The notes beneath the pieces were generated by a model. It was not told the origin of the DNA. It saw nothing but the letters and a program-made list of their open reading frames with translations, and made no database searches. DNA of 64,000 nucleotides from assembly GCF_022919135.1 (NCBI RefSeq), contig NZ_CP095049.1, positions 1,864,501-1,928,500 of the forward strand, read 5' to 3'. This DNA comes from Hymenobacter cellulosivorans. Lineage in GTDB: Bacteria > Bacteroidota > Bacteroidia > Cytophagales > Hymenobacteraceae. How positions within the stretch are numbered: the stretch's first letter is position 1; each line of letters begins with the position of its first letter. Both the position numbers and the translations under genes were made by a program. Shown in pieces: positions 46,832-54,876 of this stretch.

Positions 46832-47254
46832 CTAGCTGGCCGGAAACTGCCGCTGGTAATGCAGCTTGAGAATGGTGTCCATTTTCTCCTTGGTCAGGGG
46901 CTTGCTGACCAGGCCTGCCACGGGCAGCTCATCAATCCGGTTTAAGTCCTGCGAGTGCATGGAGGCTGTGTGCAGTACAATCACCACGGCTTCCTGCTGG
47001 GCCTGGGACAGGCCCTGGTAGGCTTCTAGAAACGTCATGCCGTCCATTCCCGGCATCTTGATATCCAGCAGTACGAGCACCGGGCTCAGGGGCGTGGCAC
47101 TGGCACTGATTTCATCGAGTACCATCAGCGCCTCAGCGCCGTCACGGGCGCTAAGATACTGCTCGGCTACATTCAAATCTTTGAGCAGACGTTCGTTGAG
47201 CGTATTCGTCATTTGGTCGTCATCGACCAGCAATACACTGGATAGCTTTTTCAT
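46832..47254 (-). CDS. Single-domain response regulator (CheY-like receiver)
   Basis: 140 residues from ATG 47254; the frame continues upstream but only as non-conserved sequence. Receiver signature: acidic cluster Asp11-13, phospho-acceptor Asp64 (VLLDIKMPG), Thr in VLHTAS and Lys in LVSKPLTKE. No output domain. It is divergent from a PAS histidine kinase 170 bp away, its likely partner. A -7-like element, TAGTTTTG (47308-47315), lies 54 bp upstream. Confidence 0.9.
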   Translation of the reverse strand: MKKLSSVLLVDDDQMTNTLNERLLKDLNVAEQYLSARDGAEALMVLDEISASATPLSPVLVLLDIKMPGMDGMTFLEAYQGLSQAQQEAVVIVLHTASMHSQDLNRIDELPVAGLVSKPLTKEKMDTILKLHYQRQFPAS

Positions 47255-47307
47255 GATACTGAGTATGGCTACGAAACCGCGCCCAGGACCGGGTAGTTCT
47301 GAAATGG

Positions 47308-47315
47308 CAAAACTA
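47308..47315 (-). promoter_or_regulatory. Candidate -7 element of the receiver gene promoter
   Basis: TAGTTTTG on the minus strand is a TAnnTTTG match, 54 bp before the start of the receiver gene, in the divergent spacer shared with the histidine kinase. Confidence 0.45.
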
Positions 47316-47423
47316 ATATCTTCCGGGTAGGAACTGCCCGGGGGCATTTGGTCGGTTATCCTTTTTCTGCGTAAGCGCCAGAACGGGCTTTCTCTGCCTA
47401 AACCAGTGCCTTACGTTTGTTGT

Positions 47424-48635
47424 ATGACTTCTCGTTCTCCTAAGCCGACTTCGCTTGATGCTCAAACGGCCCAGGTAAAAACTCTGCAGCAGAAAAACAC
47501 TCGCCTGCAGAAGCAGAAGTCGGTGGCCGATGAGCAGCAGGCCGTTGCTGAACGCTATAAGCGCAGCCAGGACCGGTTCCGCACTGTCTTTGAGAACTCC
47601 CCGCTGGGCCAGAAAATCATTGGCTCCGACCTGTGCATCCGGCAAGCCAATCAGGCGCTGGCGGGCATGCTGGGCCTGAAAAGCCCGGCCAAGGTGGTAG
47701 GCCGTAAAATCATGGACTTTGCCCATCCCGACTTTGTACAGGATTGGGAAAAGCTGCAGCAGCGGCTTTGGGACCACAAAGAGCCCAGCTTTGTGCTGGA
47801 AACCTGCCTGGTGCGCCACGATAAGTCGTCTTTCTGGTGCCGGGTGACGTCGGTGCTCTTCCCCGACGATGAGGGCGAGTTAGGCTATACCACGCTGGAA
47901 GACATAACTGAGCGCAAGAAACTAGAGCTGGCCAACCAGCAGCTCTACGATACCCAGGAAACTATTCTGCAGCTGGCGGCTCACGATTTGAAAAGCCCCA
48001 TTCACAACATTGAAATGATTATGACGCTGCTGCGGCGTCACGCCGGGATTCTTAGTATCGACTCGGCTACGGCCCGGCAAGATGTGCAGGAGCTAATTGT
48101 GCTGGTGGAGCAGGCCTGCGGCAAGGCCAATGCCCTGCTGCGCGACGTGATGTTTCTGGGGCAGCTGGAGGCTACCCGCTCGGTAAAGCACCGCACCAAC
48201 CTAGGCTCTTTTCTGGACAAGCGCATGGCCGTGTTCCGCCTCTCCGCCCTGGAAAAGGGCATTCAGCTCCGGCTGGAGCTGCCCAAAACGCTTTTACACG
48301 CCAACATTCACGCCGACAAGTTTGGCCGTATTCTCGACAATTTGCTTTCCAACGCCCTGAACTTTACGCCCGCCGGAGGAAAGATTCGCGTGGGGCTGCG
48401 CAAGGTAAAGGGGCGCATCCGGCTCGTAGTGCACGACACCGGACTAGGCATTCCGGAAGCGCTGCAGCCCCACGTGTTCGACAAGTTTACCTCCGCTTCC
48501 CGTCCCGGCCTCTACGGTGACACGACTACGGGCCTGGGGCTATTTATCACCAAGCAGATCGTGGAAATGCACCAGGGCAAAATATGGCTCGAAAGCAAGG
48601 AAAACGAGGGCACCACCTTCTTTATCGACTTGTAA
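47424..48635 (+). CDS. PAS-domain sensor histidine kinase
   Basis: 403 residues from ATG 47424. A short coiled coil (about 10-50) leads to one PAS domain (about 52-170, RFRTVFENSPLGQKI to LEDITERKKLE). A HisKA domain with the phospho-acceptor His in AAHDLKSPIHN follows, then an HATPase with N box (DNLLSNALNFTP), G1 (HDTGLGIP) and G2 (GLGLFITKQI). No transmembrane helix is seen, so it is a cytoplasmic sensor. It is divergent from the single-domain receiver. A TACGTTTG (47412-47419) lies only 4 bp before the ATG, so it is not clearly its promoter. Confidence 0.93.
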   Translation: MTSRSPKPTSLDAQTAQVKTLQQKNTRLQKQKSVADEQQAVAERYKRSQDRFRTVFENSPLGQKIIGSDLCIRQANQALAGMLGLKSPAKVVGRKIMDFAHPDFVQDWEKLQQRLWDHKEPSFVLETCLVRHDKSSFWCRVTSVLFPDDEGELGYTTLEDITERKKLELANQQLYDTQETILQLAAHDLKSPIHNIEMIMTLLRRHAGILSIDSATARQDVQELIVLVEQACGKANALLRDVMFLGQLEATRSVKHRTNLGSFLDKRMAVFRLSALEKGIQLRLELPKTLLHANIHADKFGRILDNLLSNALNFTPAGGKIRVGLRKVKGRIRLVVHDTGLGIPEALQPHVFDKFTSASRPGLYGDTTTGLGLFITKQIVEMHQGKIWLESKENEGTTFFIDL

Positions 48636-48685
48636 GGACGACTTTCCCGCGCTGAAAGCCGGCCGCAAACAGCAGTGCCGGCCTT

Positions 48686-49237
48686 CTACAACAAGGGCAG
48701 CACCAGTTGCTTGACCTGCTGCTGGAGCTGCTCGCGGCTGCCTGAGTTGTGCAGCACGGCCGTAAACTGCCCGTAAGTGTCCATCACCGTTTCGCTGGGG
48801 TGGTTGTCGTCGCGGGTGCCGTCGCCCTGCTGCTTGAGCGGGTCGCCTTCCACGCGCAGCATGATGCCGCCCCGGTCCAGGATGGGCTGGGCCTCGTTGG
48901 GAAAGCGCACATCGGGCACGAGCACGCACTGCCCGGGCGGCAGGCGGGCAAAAAAGGCCTTGACCCAGATTTCGTAGTCCCAGGCCCGCAGCGCCCCGCC
49001 TACCTGCTGCAGCATTTCGCCGCGGGTGCGGCCAAAATCGGGCAGCAGCTCTGCCTTGCCCCGCTGGTGGTAGTACGGTGCCGTTTCTTCGCCGGCCAGC
49101 GTGGCGCACACGGCCTTGATGGCGTCGCCGAAGGAAAGGATCTGCCAGTTGCGTTCGGGCTGAAGCTGCTGCAGCAAGCGGGCCACGGTGTCTTTGCCGC
49201 TACCGCGCTTGCCGGAAAGACCAATGAGCTGAACCAT
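48686..49237 (-). CDS. P-loop deoxynucleoside monophosphate kinase-like protein
   Basis: 183 residues from ATG 49237. The Walker A GLSGKRGSGKD (about 6-16), FGDAIKAVC, VLVPDVRFPNEAQ and the C-terminal helix match the T4 gp1-like dNMP kinase fold, in which the DVRFPNE loop contacts substrate. Such proteins are frequent in phages but also occur in bacterial chromosomes. No phage structural gene is near. It stands between the PAS kinase and the lanB gene, on the opposite strand from both. Confidence 0.78.
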   Translation of the reverse strand: MVQLIGLSGKRGSGKDTVARLLQQLQPERNWQILSFGDAIKAVCATLAGEETAPYYHQRGKAELLPDFGRTRGEMLQQVGGALRAWDYEIWVKAFFARLPPGQCVLVPDVRFPNEAQPILDRGGIMLRVEGDPLKQQGDGTRDDNHPSETVMDTYGQFTAVLHNSGSREQLQQQVKQLVLPLL

Positions 49238-49485
49238 AGGAAGTCGGGGGATGGAAAAGGCCGCAAGGTCCGATGGGTTTTGCTGGCTTCCAATTACCGA
49301 CCAGTTTTTGGCGTAGTTCCGGCTTGGTGGGGAGTAGAAATAATAAAATATAGTCGAGCTGCTACGTTTTGTTGATGAAAATGTTTTGTGCAATTTGATG
49401 ATCCGGAAATCCAAGGCTTTGGCCGCTCAACGATTGAGGCGCTTGGTCACCTGCTTCGCCATCCCACTTATTGCGCTACTTGCTG

Positions 49486-52400
49486 ATGAAACACCTCTAC
49501 CATTTTCATCCCAACCTCGTTTTACGTACCCCCGCCGCCCCTTTCGATAGTAGCTTCGATGGGGCCACGCTGCAAAGCCAGCTGCAGGACACCGGCTTTA
49601 TGGAAGCACTATACCTGGCTTCCCCCGATTTGTGCCAGGAGTGCCGCAAGTGGCAGAGCGGCGAGCTGACCGACCCCAAGAAGATTGAGAAGCTGCAAAG
49701 CACCGTAGCGCGCTACTACGCCCGCATGAGCAGCCGCTGCACGCCGTTTGGCCTGTTTGCAGGGTGCTCGGTGCTGCAATGGGGCCCGGCTAGCCGCATA
49801 ACCCTGGCCTCCGAGCACAACTCCCGCCACACCCGCCTCGATATGCACTACCTGTGCGCCCTGGCCTACCAGATTTCGGAGCTGACGGCGGTAAAAGAGC
49901 GGATTCGATATTTTCCTAACACCAGTATCTACCAGATCGGGCAGGAGGTGCGCTACATCGAGCACCACTTCGTGCAGGACGAGCGGGTGCACCAGATCAG
50001 CTCGGCGGCGGCTTCAGACACGTTGCGGCAGGTCATCGAAGCCAGCCAGCCGGGCCAAACCCGCCGGGAGCTGGCCCAGCTGCTGGCCGAAAACGACGAC
50101 GAGCTGCCGCCCGCCCAAGCTTACATCGACCAGCTGATCCAGGCCCAGGTGCTGGTCAGTGAGCTGGAGCCCACCGTTACTGGTCCCGAGTTTTACACCC
50201 ACCTGCAATCTGTGCTGGCCCGCCTGCAGGCCGCCGCACCCAATGCCGAAATTCAGGCCTTGCAAGCCACCCTGCAAGAGGTGGCCGAGCTGCTGCACCG
50301 CCTCGACCAGAACACGGTAAATTCGGCAGCTGCCTACGAGCAAATCGTGGCGGCCCTGCTCCCGCTGGGTATTCCGATTCAAAAGAACAAGCTGTTTCAG
50401 ACTGATTCCATCCGTGGCCTGGAGCCCACTGCCACACTCAGCACCGCCGTGCAGGACCAGCTGCTCGAAGCCCTGGACGTGCTGACCTATCTGGCCACGC
50501 CCCACCGCAACGAGCGGCTGGAAGACTTCAAGGAGCGGTTTCAGGCGCGCTACGAGGGCCAGGCCGTACCGCTACTCGAAGCCCTCGACAACGAAAGTGG
50601 TCTGCGCTACTCCGATTTTGGCAAAAGCACCTATTCGCCCCTGGTCCACGACCTGGCCCTGGGCGGGCAAAGCAGCAAGGGCCGCTCTTTGCGCCAAAAC
50701 GAGGTGCAGCACTTCATGTACCAAAAGCTGCGCGAAGCCGACCGCAACCACCAGTACAGCGTGGAAATTACCCGGGCCGAGGTGCAGGACTTCACGGCCG
50801 TAACCAACCCGCTGCCGCCGTCCCTGCCGGTGATGTTCCGTCTGCTCGATGACGGGCAGGTTCTGCTCGAAAACGCAGGCGGCTCCAGCGCCGTCAACCT
50901 GCTGGGCCGCTTTGCCCATGCCGACAGCCGGATTGAGGAGATTATCCGGGAAGTAACCCGGCACGAGCAAGACCAGAACCCAGGCGTGGCCTTTGCTGAA
51001 ATAGCCCATTTGCCGGTGAGCCGCGTGGGAAATATTCTGCTGCGGCCCGCGTTTCGCGACTTCGAAATTCCCTATTTGGCTCAGTCGGGACGGCCGGCGG
51101 AAGACCAGATCCGTCTCCAGGATTTGACTCTGGCCATGCAGGGCCAGCAACTGGTGCTTCGTTCCCGCCTTACCAACCAGGTTATTGTGCCTCGCCTGAG
51201 CACAGCCCACAACTTTGCCCACCACGCCCTGCCGGTGTACGAGTTTTTGTGTGATCTGCAAACCCAGGGCCTGCAGCACCAACTGGGCTTTTCGTGGAGC
51301 GCGGTGTCACTCTACGCCAAGTTTTTGCCCCGCCTCACTTTCCGCCAAGTAGTGTTGCAGGCAGCCTCCTGGCAGCTCGACCGCGCCGACCTGCGCGACC
51401 TGCTGGCGGCTTCGGCGGCCGAAGTGGAAGCCCGTTTGCTCGAATTTCGCCCCCGCTGGCAGCTGCCGCGCTTTTTCACCCTGGCCGACGGCGACAACGA
51501 GCTGCTCGTGGATGCCGATAACCCCACCAGCGTGGCCGTGTGGCTGGGCGCCATTCGAAGCCGGCCGGTGGTCAAGCTCAAGGAGTTTCTGTTTGCCGGC
51601 GCGGCTAGCCCCGTGCAAGACGCCCAGGGGCGGGCCTATGTACACCAGCTTGTGGCGCTGCTGTTGCGCAAGGCGCCCTGCTACACAGCGCTGGGCCGAA
51701 CCCAGATGAGCCAGCACACCGAGGTGGTGCGGGAGTTTTCGATGGGCTCGGAGTGGCTCTATTACAAGTTCTACTGCGGTCAGAAAGTAGCCGACCGGGT
51801 GCTAATCGACGTTATCCGGCCCCTCACCGAGGAGCTCTTGCGCCAGGAGCTGATTGATAAGTGGTTTTTCATTCGCTATGCCGACCCGGACAATCACATT
51901 CGTCTGCGCCTGCACCTGCCCGACGTGCAGCGCATCGGCAGCATCGTGCACTTGGTCAATGCCTGCGTGCAGCCCTACGTGAGCAACGGCTACATCTGGA
52001 AAACCCAGATTGACACCTACCGGCGTGAGCTGGAGCGCTACGGCTCAAGTAGCATAGAGCTGTCCGAGTCCTTGTTTTTCGAAAACAGCCGAGCCGTGCT
52101 GGCCATGCTGGCCGAAACCGCCGGCGACGACAGTGCCAACCTCTGGGTGTGGGGCCTGCACCAGATTGACGAGCTGCTCGATGCCTTCGACTACCCGCTG
52201 ACCGAAAAGCTAGCCCTGCTGCACTCCCTGAAGGAAAGCTTCGGCCGCGAGTTTGGGATGGATAAAAACCTGAAGCTGCAACTCGATGCCAAGTACCGCA
52301 GCTACCGCCCCACGATTCAGCAGGCGCTATGGCAGCAGGAGCTGGCGGGTGGCACCACGCACAAGCAGCGGGTGCGCAGCCTTGCCCAGCAAATCAATGC

Positions 52401-52584
52401 CTTGGGCCGGCAGGGTGCTCTGGAAGTAGAGCTGCCCAGCCTGCTGAGCAGCTACATTCACATGCTGCTCAACCGCCTGATTCCGGTGGATGCCCGCCTG
52501 CACGAAATGGTGCTCTACGACTTTCTGCACCGGCAGTACCAGTCGCAGCAGGCCCTGCAAAAAAGCGCGCCCATAACGGCCTAG
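49486..52584 (+). CDS. Lanthipeptide dehydratase, full-length LanB
   Basis: 1,032 residues from ATG 49486. It activates Ser/Thr of a precursor with glutamyl-tRNA and eliminates glutamate to give dehydroamino acids. The glutamylation half shows Arg14 (LVLRTPAAP) and the YARMSSRCTPFGLFAG loop with Arg80 and Arg84. The elimination (SpaB_C) half begins near residue 756 and shows Arg797 (FIRYADPDNHIRLRL), Glu848 and Arg851 (RRELERYG) and His992 (SYIHMLLNR), as in NisB. So the enzyme looks complete. It stands 2 kb from the precursor gene and is convergent with the LytTR regulator, with 6 bp between stops. Confidence 0.93.
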   Translation: MKHLYHFHPNLVLRTPAAPFDSSFDGATLQSQLQDTGFMEALYLASPDLCQECRKWQSGELTDPKKIEKLQSTVARYYARMSSRCTPFGLFAGCSVLQWGPASRITLASEHNSRHTRLDMHYLCALAYQISELTAVKERIRYFPNTSIYQIGQEVRYIEHHFVQDERVHQISSAAASDTLRQVIEASQPGQTRRELAQLLAENDDELPPAQAYIDQLIQAQVLVSELEPTVTGPEFYTHLQSVLARLQAAAPNAEIQALQATLQEVAELLHRLDQNTVNSAAAYEQIVAALLPLGIPIQKNKLFQTDSIRGLEPTATLSTAVQDQLLEALDVLTYLATPHRNERLEDFKERFQARYEGQAVPLLEALDNESGLRYSDFGKSTYSPLVHDLALGGQSSKGRSLRQNEVQHFMYQKLREADRNHQYSVEITRAEVQDFTAVTNPLPPSLPVMFRLLDDGQVLLENAGGSSAVNLLGRFAHADSRIEEIIREVTRHEQDQNPGVAFAEIAHLPVSRVGNILLRPAFRDFEIPYLAQSGRPAEDQIRLQDLTLAMQGQQLVLRSRLTNQVIVPRLSTAHNFAHHALPVYEFLCDLQTQGLQHQLGFSWSAVSLYAKFLPRLTFRQVVLQAASWQLDRADLRDLLAASAAEVEARLLEFRPRWQLPRFFTLADGDNELLVDADNPTSVAVWLGAIRSRPVVKLKEFLFAGAASPVQDAQGRAYVHQLVALLLRKAPCYTALGRTQMSQHTEVVREFSMGSEWLYYKFYCGQKVADRVLIDVIRPLTEELLRQELIDKWFFIRYADPDNHIRLRLHLPDVQRIGSIVHLVNACVQPYVSNGYIWKTQIDTYRRELERYGSSSIELSESLFFENSRAVLAMLAETAGDDSANLWVWGLHQIDELLDAFDYPLTEKLALLHSLKESFGREFGMDKNLKLQLDAKYRSYRPTIQQALWQQELAGGTTHKQRVRSLAQQINALGRQGALEVELPSLLSSYIHMLLNRLIPVDARLHEMVLYDFLHRQYQSQQALQKSAPITA

Positions 52585-52590
52585 CCGCCG

Positions 52591-53322
52591 TTACTTCTTC
52601 CCTCCCATGACCTTTTCCTGCAACGCCTCAAAAAAGGCGTTGCGGTAGGTTTCGCCCAGCGGCACGTAGGCCTTCATGTCCTTAAACAGAATCTGGTTGC
52701 CGTCCAGTGCCTTGATTTTGTTTAAGGATACGATGTAGGATTTATGCACCCGCATAAAGTTTTTGGGGGGCAGTCGGTCTTCCAGGTCCTTGATATTCAG
52801 CAGGGTAACAATACGGTCGTCGGCGGTATTGATGGAGATGTAATTCTTCATTCCTTCGACGAATACAATTTCATCGAAGTTGACCTTGGTCATCTTGCCC
52901 TTGCTCTCCGTTTTCACGAAAATGTAGTCATCCTCCTTTTCGGCGGTCTGCCAGCGGGCGGTGCTGTCCATGGAGGTGTTCAGGGCTTTTTGAGCCGCTT
53001 TCAGAAACCGCTCGAAGGCAATGGGTTTGAGCAGGTAGTCAAGGGCTTCGAGTTCAAAGCCTTCCACGGCAAACTCGCTGTAGGCCGTGGTCAGGATGAC
53101 TTTGCTCTTGCCCTTGAGCAAGCGCATAAAATCCAGGCCCGAAATCTGGGGCATGTGAATATCCAGGAAAATCAGGTCGATGGCCTGATCCTGCACAATA
53201 CTCAACGCCTCAATCGGATTGGTTGTACTGCCCGCCAGTGTCAGGAAAGGGGTTTTATCGATAAACGTCTTCAGAATGTCGATGGCACCCTGTTCGTCAT
53301 CCACTATCAGGCAGGAAATCAT
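52591..53322 (-). CDS. LytTR-family response regulator
   Basis: 243 residues from ATG 53322; a TTG start at 53337 would overlap the kinase. The receiver has Asp8/Asp9, phospho-acceptor Asp54 (IFLDIHMPQ) and Lys in DYLLKPIAFERF. The LytTR DNA-binding domain follows (IVFVEGMKNYISI, FMRVHKSYIVSLNKI). LytTR regulators bind two direct 9-bp repeats about 12 bp apart, and such a pair lies just past the kinase gene. It is cotranscribed with the kinase, starting 5 bp after the kinase stop. Probable control target: the lanthipeptide precursor. Confidence 0.94.
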   Translation of the reverse strand: MISCLIVDDEQGAIDILKTFIDKTPFLTLAGSTTNPIEALSIVQDQAIDLIFLDIHMPQISGLDFMRLLKGKSKVILTTAYSEFAVEGFELEALDYLLKPIAFERFLKAAQKALNTSMDSTARWQTAEKEDDYIFVKTESKGKMTKVNFDEIVFVEGMKNYISINTADDRIVTLLNIKDLEDRLPPKNFMRVHKSYIVSLNKIKALDGNQILFKDMKAYVPLGETYRNAFFEALQEKVMGGKK

Positions 53323-53326
53323 TGGC

Positions 53327-54370
53327 TTAGAGGTCAATGGTGAGTTGGCAGGTGTAGAACTCCGGCTCGTTGGTTACGATCAGCGCATAGCGGTCCGGAT
53401 AAACAATATCTAACCTTTTCTGAGTATTTACAAGCCCGATACCGGTGGTTTTCTCCTTTGGACCATGCCGTTTCTTGTTAGAAGTCAAAAAGTGCAGCCG
53501 ATTGTTTTCCGTTTTTATTCGGATGAGCAGCGGGGCCGCAGGGTCATTCAGCTCCCCATGCTTAAAGCAGTTTTCGACGAAGGTGATGAGGATCAGGGGC
53601 AGAATCATCAGAAACTGCAGGCTGCCGATTATCTCAAACCGAATCTGCAGGCGGTTGCTAAAGCGTAGCTGGTTGATGGCAATGTAGTTTTGTAGGTGCT
53701 GCACTTCCTTTTCCAGCATCACCTTGCCGTTGTTGTCGTCGTCCTTGAGGGCGTAGCGCATGATGTCCGAGAGCAGCAGGATGCCCTTGGCCGTATCTTC
53801 GGAGTGTGGATACGCCTGGGCGTAAAGGAAATTCAGGGCGTTGAAGAGAAAGTGCGGATTGATCTGACTTTTGAGAAACGCCAAGTCGGCCTCCATCAGG
53901 CTGCGCTCCGCCGTCCGCAACTGCTCCTCATTGAGTCGTTTTTGCTTTTCGAGCCGGACGGCGTTGCGGGAAAACCAGTAGCCAAAGCTCAGCAGCAGAA
54001 AGTAGATACCCCGGTAGAGAGTAATCATCCAGAACGTCATGGCCGTGGTATAGGGCGAGAGCAGCCTATCCGTGATGCGGGGCAGTAGATACACGGCTAC
54101 TCCGTAGCGCAGCATGCCATAAAAGCCTAGTAGGACTACAACGCCTGCAGCGTACGCCACGTAGGCCCGGCGGGCAAAGAAATAGGGCAGCAGGAACAGG
54201 CTATTCGCATAAAACACCAGCGCAATCAGCGCGAAGTAGGAGCCCGTTTCCCAAAAATTAATGGTTATGTTGCTTGTAATGAACAAGAAGGCCGACTCGT
54301 ACCCAATGTAGCCCAGCCAGATGAACAGGTGAATAAGAACGGACTTGGCTTTGAAAGGAGACAAGGGCAT
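53327..54370 (-). CDS. LytS-like sensor histidine kinase (HisK family)
   Basis: 347 residues. About four transmembrane helices (residues 10-145) are followed by a short coiled coil and the HisK/HATPase module with phospho-acceptor His in KSQINPHFLFNALNFLYAQ, then ITFVENCFKHG and TGIGLVNTQKRL. This is the Bacteroidota partner of LytTR regulators. Its signal is unknown. It is divergent from the precursor gene, 227 bp away. Confidence 0.94.
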   Translation of the reverse strand: MPLSPFKAKSVLIHLFIWLGYIGYESAFLFITSNITINFWETGSYFALIALVFYANSLFLLPYFFARRAYVAYAAGVVVLLGFYGMLRYGVAVYLLPRITDRLLSPYTTAMTFWMITLYRGIYFLLLSFGYWFSRNAVRLEKQKRLNEEQLRTAERSLMEADLAFLKSQINPHFLFNALNFLYAQAYPHSEDTAKGILLLSDIMRYALKDDDNNGKVMLEKEVQHLQNYIAINQLRFSNRLQIRFEIIGSLQFLMILPLILITFVENCFKHGELNDPAAPLLIRIKTENNRLHFLTSNKKRHGPKEKTTGIGLVNTQKRLDIVYPDRYALIVTNEPEFYTCQLTIDL

Positions 54371-54469
54371 GTGACATTAGATGAACAACTACCCAACGCT
54401 AAGCCGCACAGGTAGCAGACAAAGAAAATACCAAGGAAACCAGGCAGGAAGGTACCGCGAAAATTCAGG

Positions 54470-54499
54470 GTTGGTGTATCTGAACCCGCGGTTGGTGTA
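54470..54499. promoter_or_regulatory. Candidate LytTR target: two direct repeats upstream of the precursor gene
   Basis: GTTGGTGTA occurs at 54470-54478 and again at 54491-54499, separated by exactly 12 bp (start-to-start 21 bp, two helical turns). That is the known architecture of LytTR-protein sites. It ends 29 bp before the TATGTTTG -7 element of the precursor, the right place for an activator, and lies beside the kinase/regulator genes. Confidence 0.65.
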
Positions 54500-54528
54500 A
54501 TATTTTACCAGCTTCCGAACCTTGCCAG

Positions 54529-54536
54529 TATGTTTG
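54529..54536 (+). promoter_or_regulatory. Candidate -7 element of the precursor gene promoter
   Basis: TATGTTTG exactly matches TAnnTTTG. The -33 region is poor (TTTTA), which fits a promoter needing an activator. The start of transcription near 54543 would leave a leader of about 55 nt before the ATG at 54598. Confidence 0.6.
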
Positions 54537-54597
54537 TTTCACTCCACAGCAAAGTATATCACTTCTCTCACAACCACCTCTCACTGTTCTAGATCCT

Positions 54598-54765
54598 ATG
54601 AAAAACATCGACACCACCGCCAAATTCGATTTCAAAAAAACCACTATCACGGTATTCAGCAAGCAGCCTTCTCCCCAGGCCAAGTTATTCAGTGATGATG
54701 CCGAAACCTCAAGCTTGCCATGCGCTACGATTATCGTGGTAACGGGCATCTTCACCTCGTGCTAG
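54598..54765 (+). CDS. Lanthipeptide precursor peptide (class I type), not previously listed as a gene
   Basis: A 55-residue ORF from ATG 54598 to TAG 54763-54765. The leader shows a charged stretch and the motif FDFKKTTITVF (residues 10-20), of the kind seen in Bacteroidota class I precursors (L-x-L-x-K-x-T-I-x-x-L pattern). The C-terminal core has Cys42 and Cys55 with Ser/Thr at 37, 38, 39, 44, 49, 53 and 54; SSLPC (38-42) is a ring-forming arrangement. It is hydrophobic (ATIIVVTGIF). No double-Gly cleavage site is seen. It lies between the LytTR system and the LanC-like gene. Its peptide is proposed as the substrate of the LanB. Confidence 0.82.
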   Translation: MKNIDTTAKFDFKKTTITVFSKQPSPQAKLFSDDAETSSLPCATIIVVTGIFTSC

Positions 54766-54820
54766 TAAGCAGAGGGTACTACCGGTAGCTCTGGCAACGA
54801 CTCAGTGAAGTGGGCCAGAC

Positions 54821-54869
54821 ACCAGCTCAACCAAAGCAATCCTTGAGGATCGGCTTCGGTTGAGCTGGT
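54821..54869 (+). terminator. Hairpin between precursor and LanC-like gene (attenuator-like)
   Basis: The 12-bp perfect stem accagctcaacc (54821-54832) / ggttgagctggt (54858-54869) extends inward with mismatches (aaagc/ggctt, atcc/ggat) around a TTGA loop. No T tract follows, so it should only partly stop transcription and favour more precursor than LanC-like mRNA. Confidence 0.6.
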
Positions 54870-54876
54870 TGCCAAT

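Noticed and set aside
48686..49237. Prophage, because of the dNMP kinase-like gene
   Set aside because: No integrase, portal, capsid, tail or attachment-site duplication is nearby; one phage-like enzyme is not enough.
54465..54755. A 96-codon minus-strand frame over the lanthipeptide precursor
   Set aside because: The plus-strand precursor has a promoter, start codon and leader/core structure; the minus frame has none of these.
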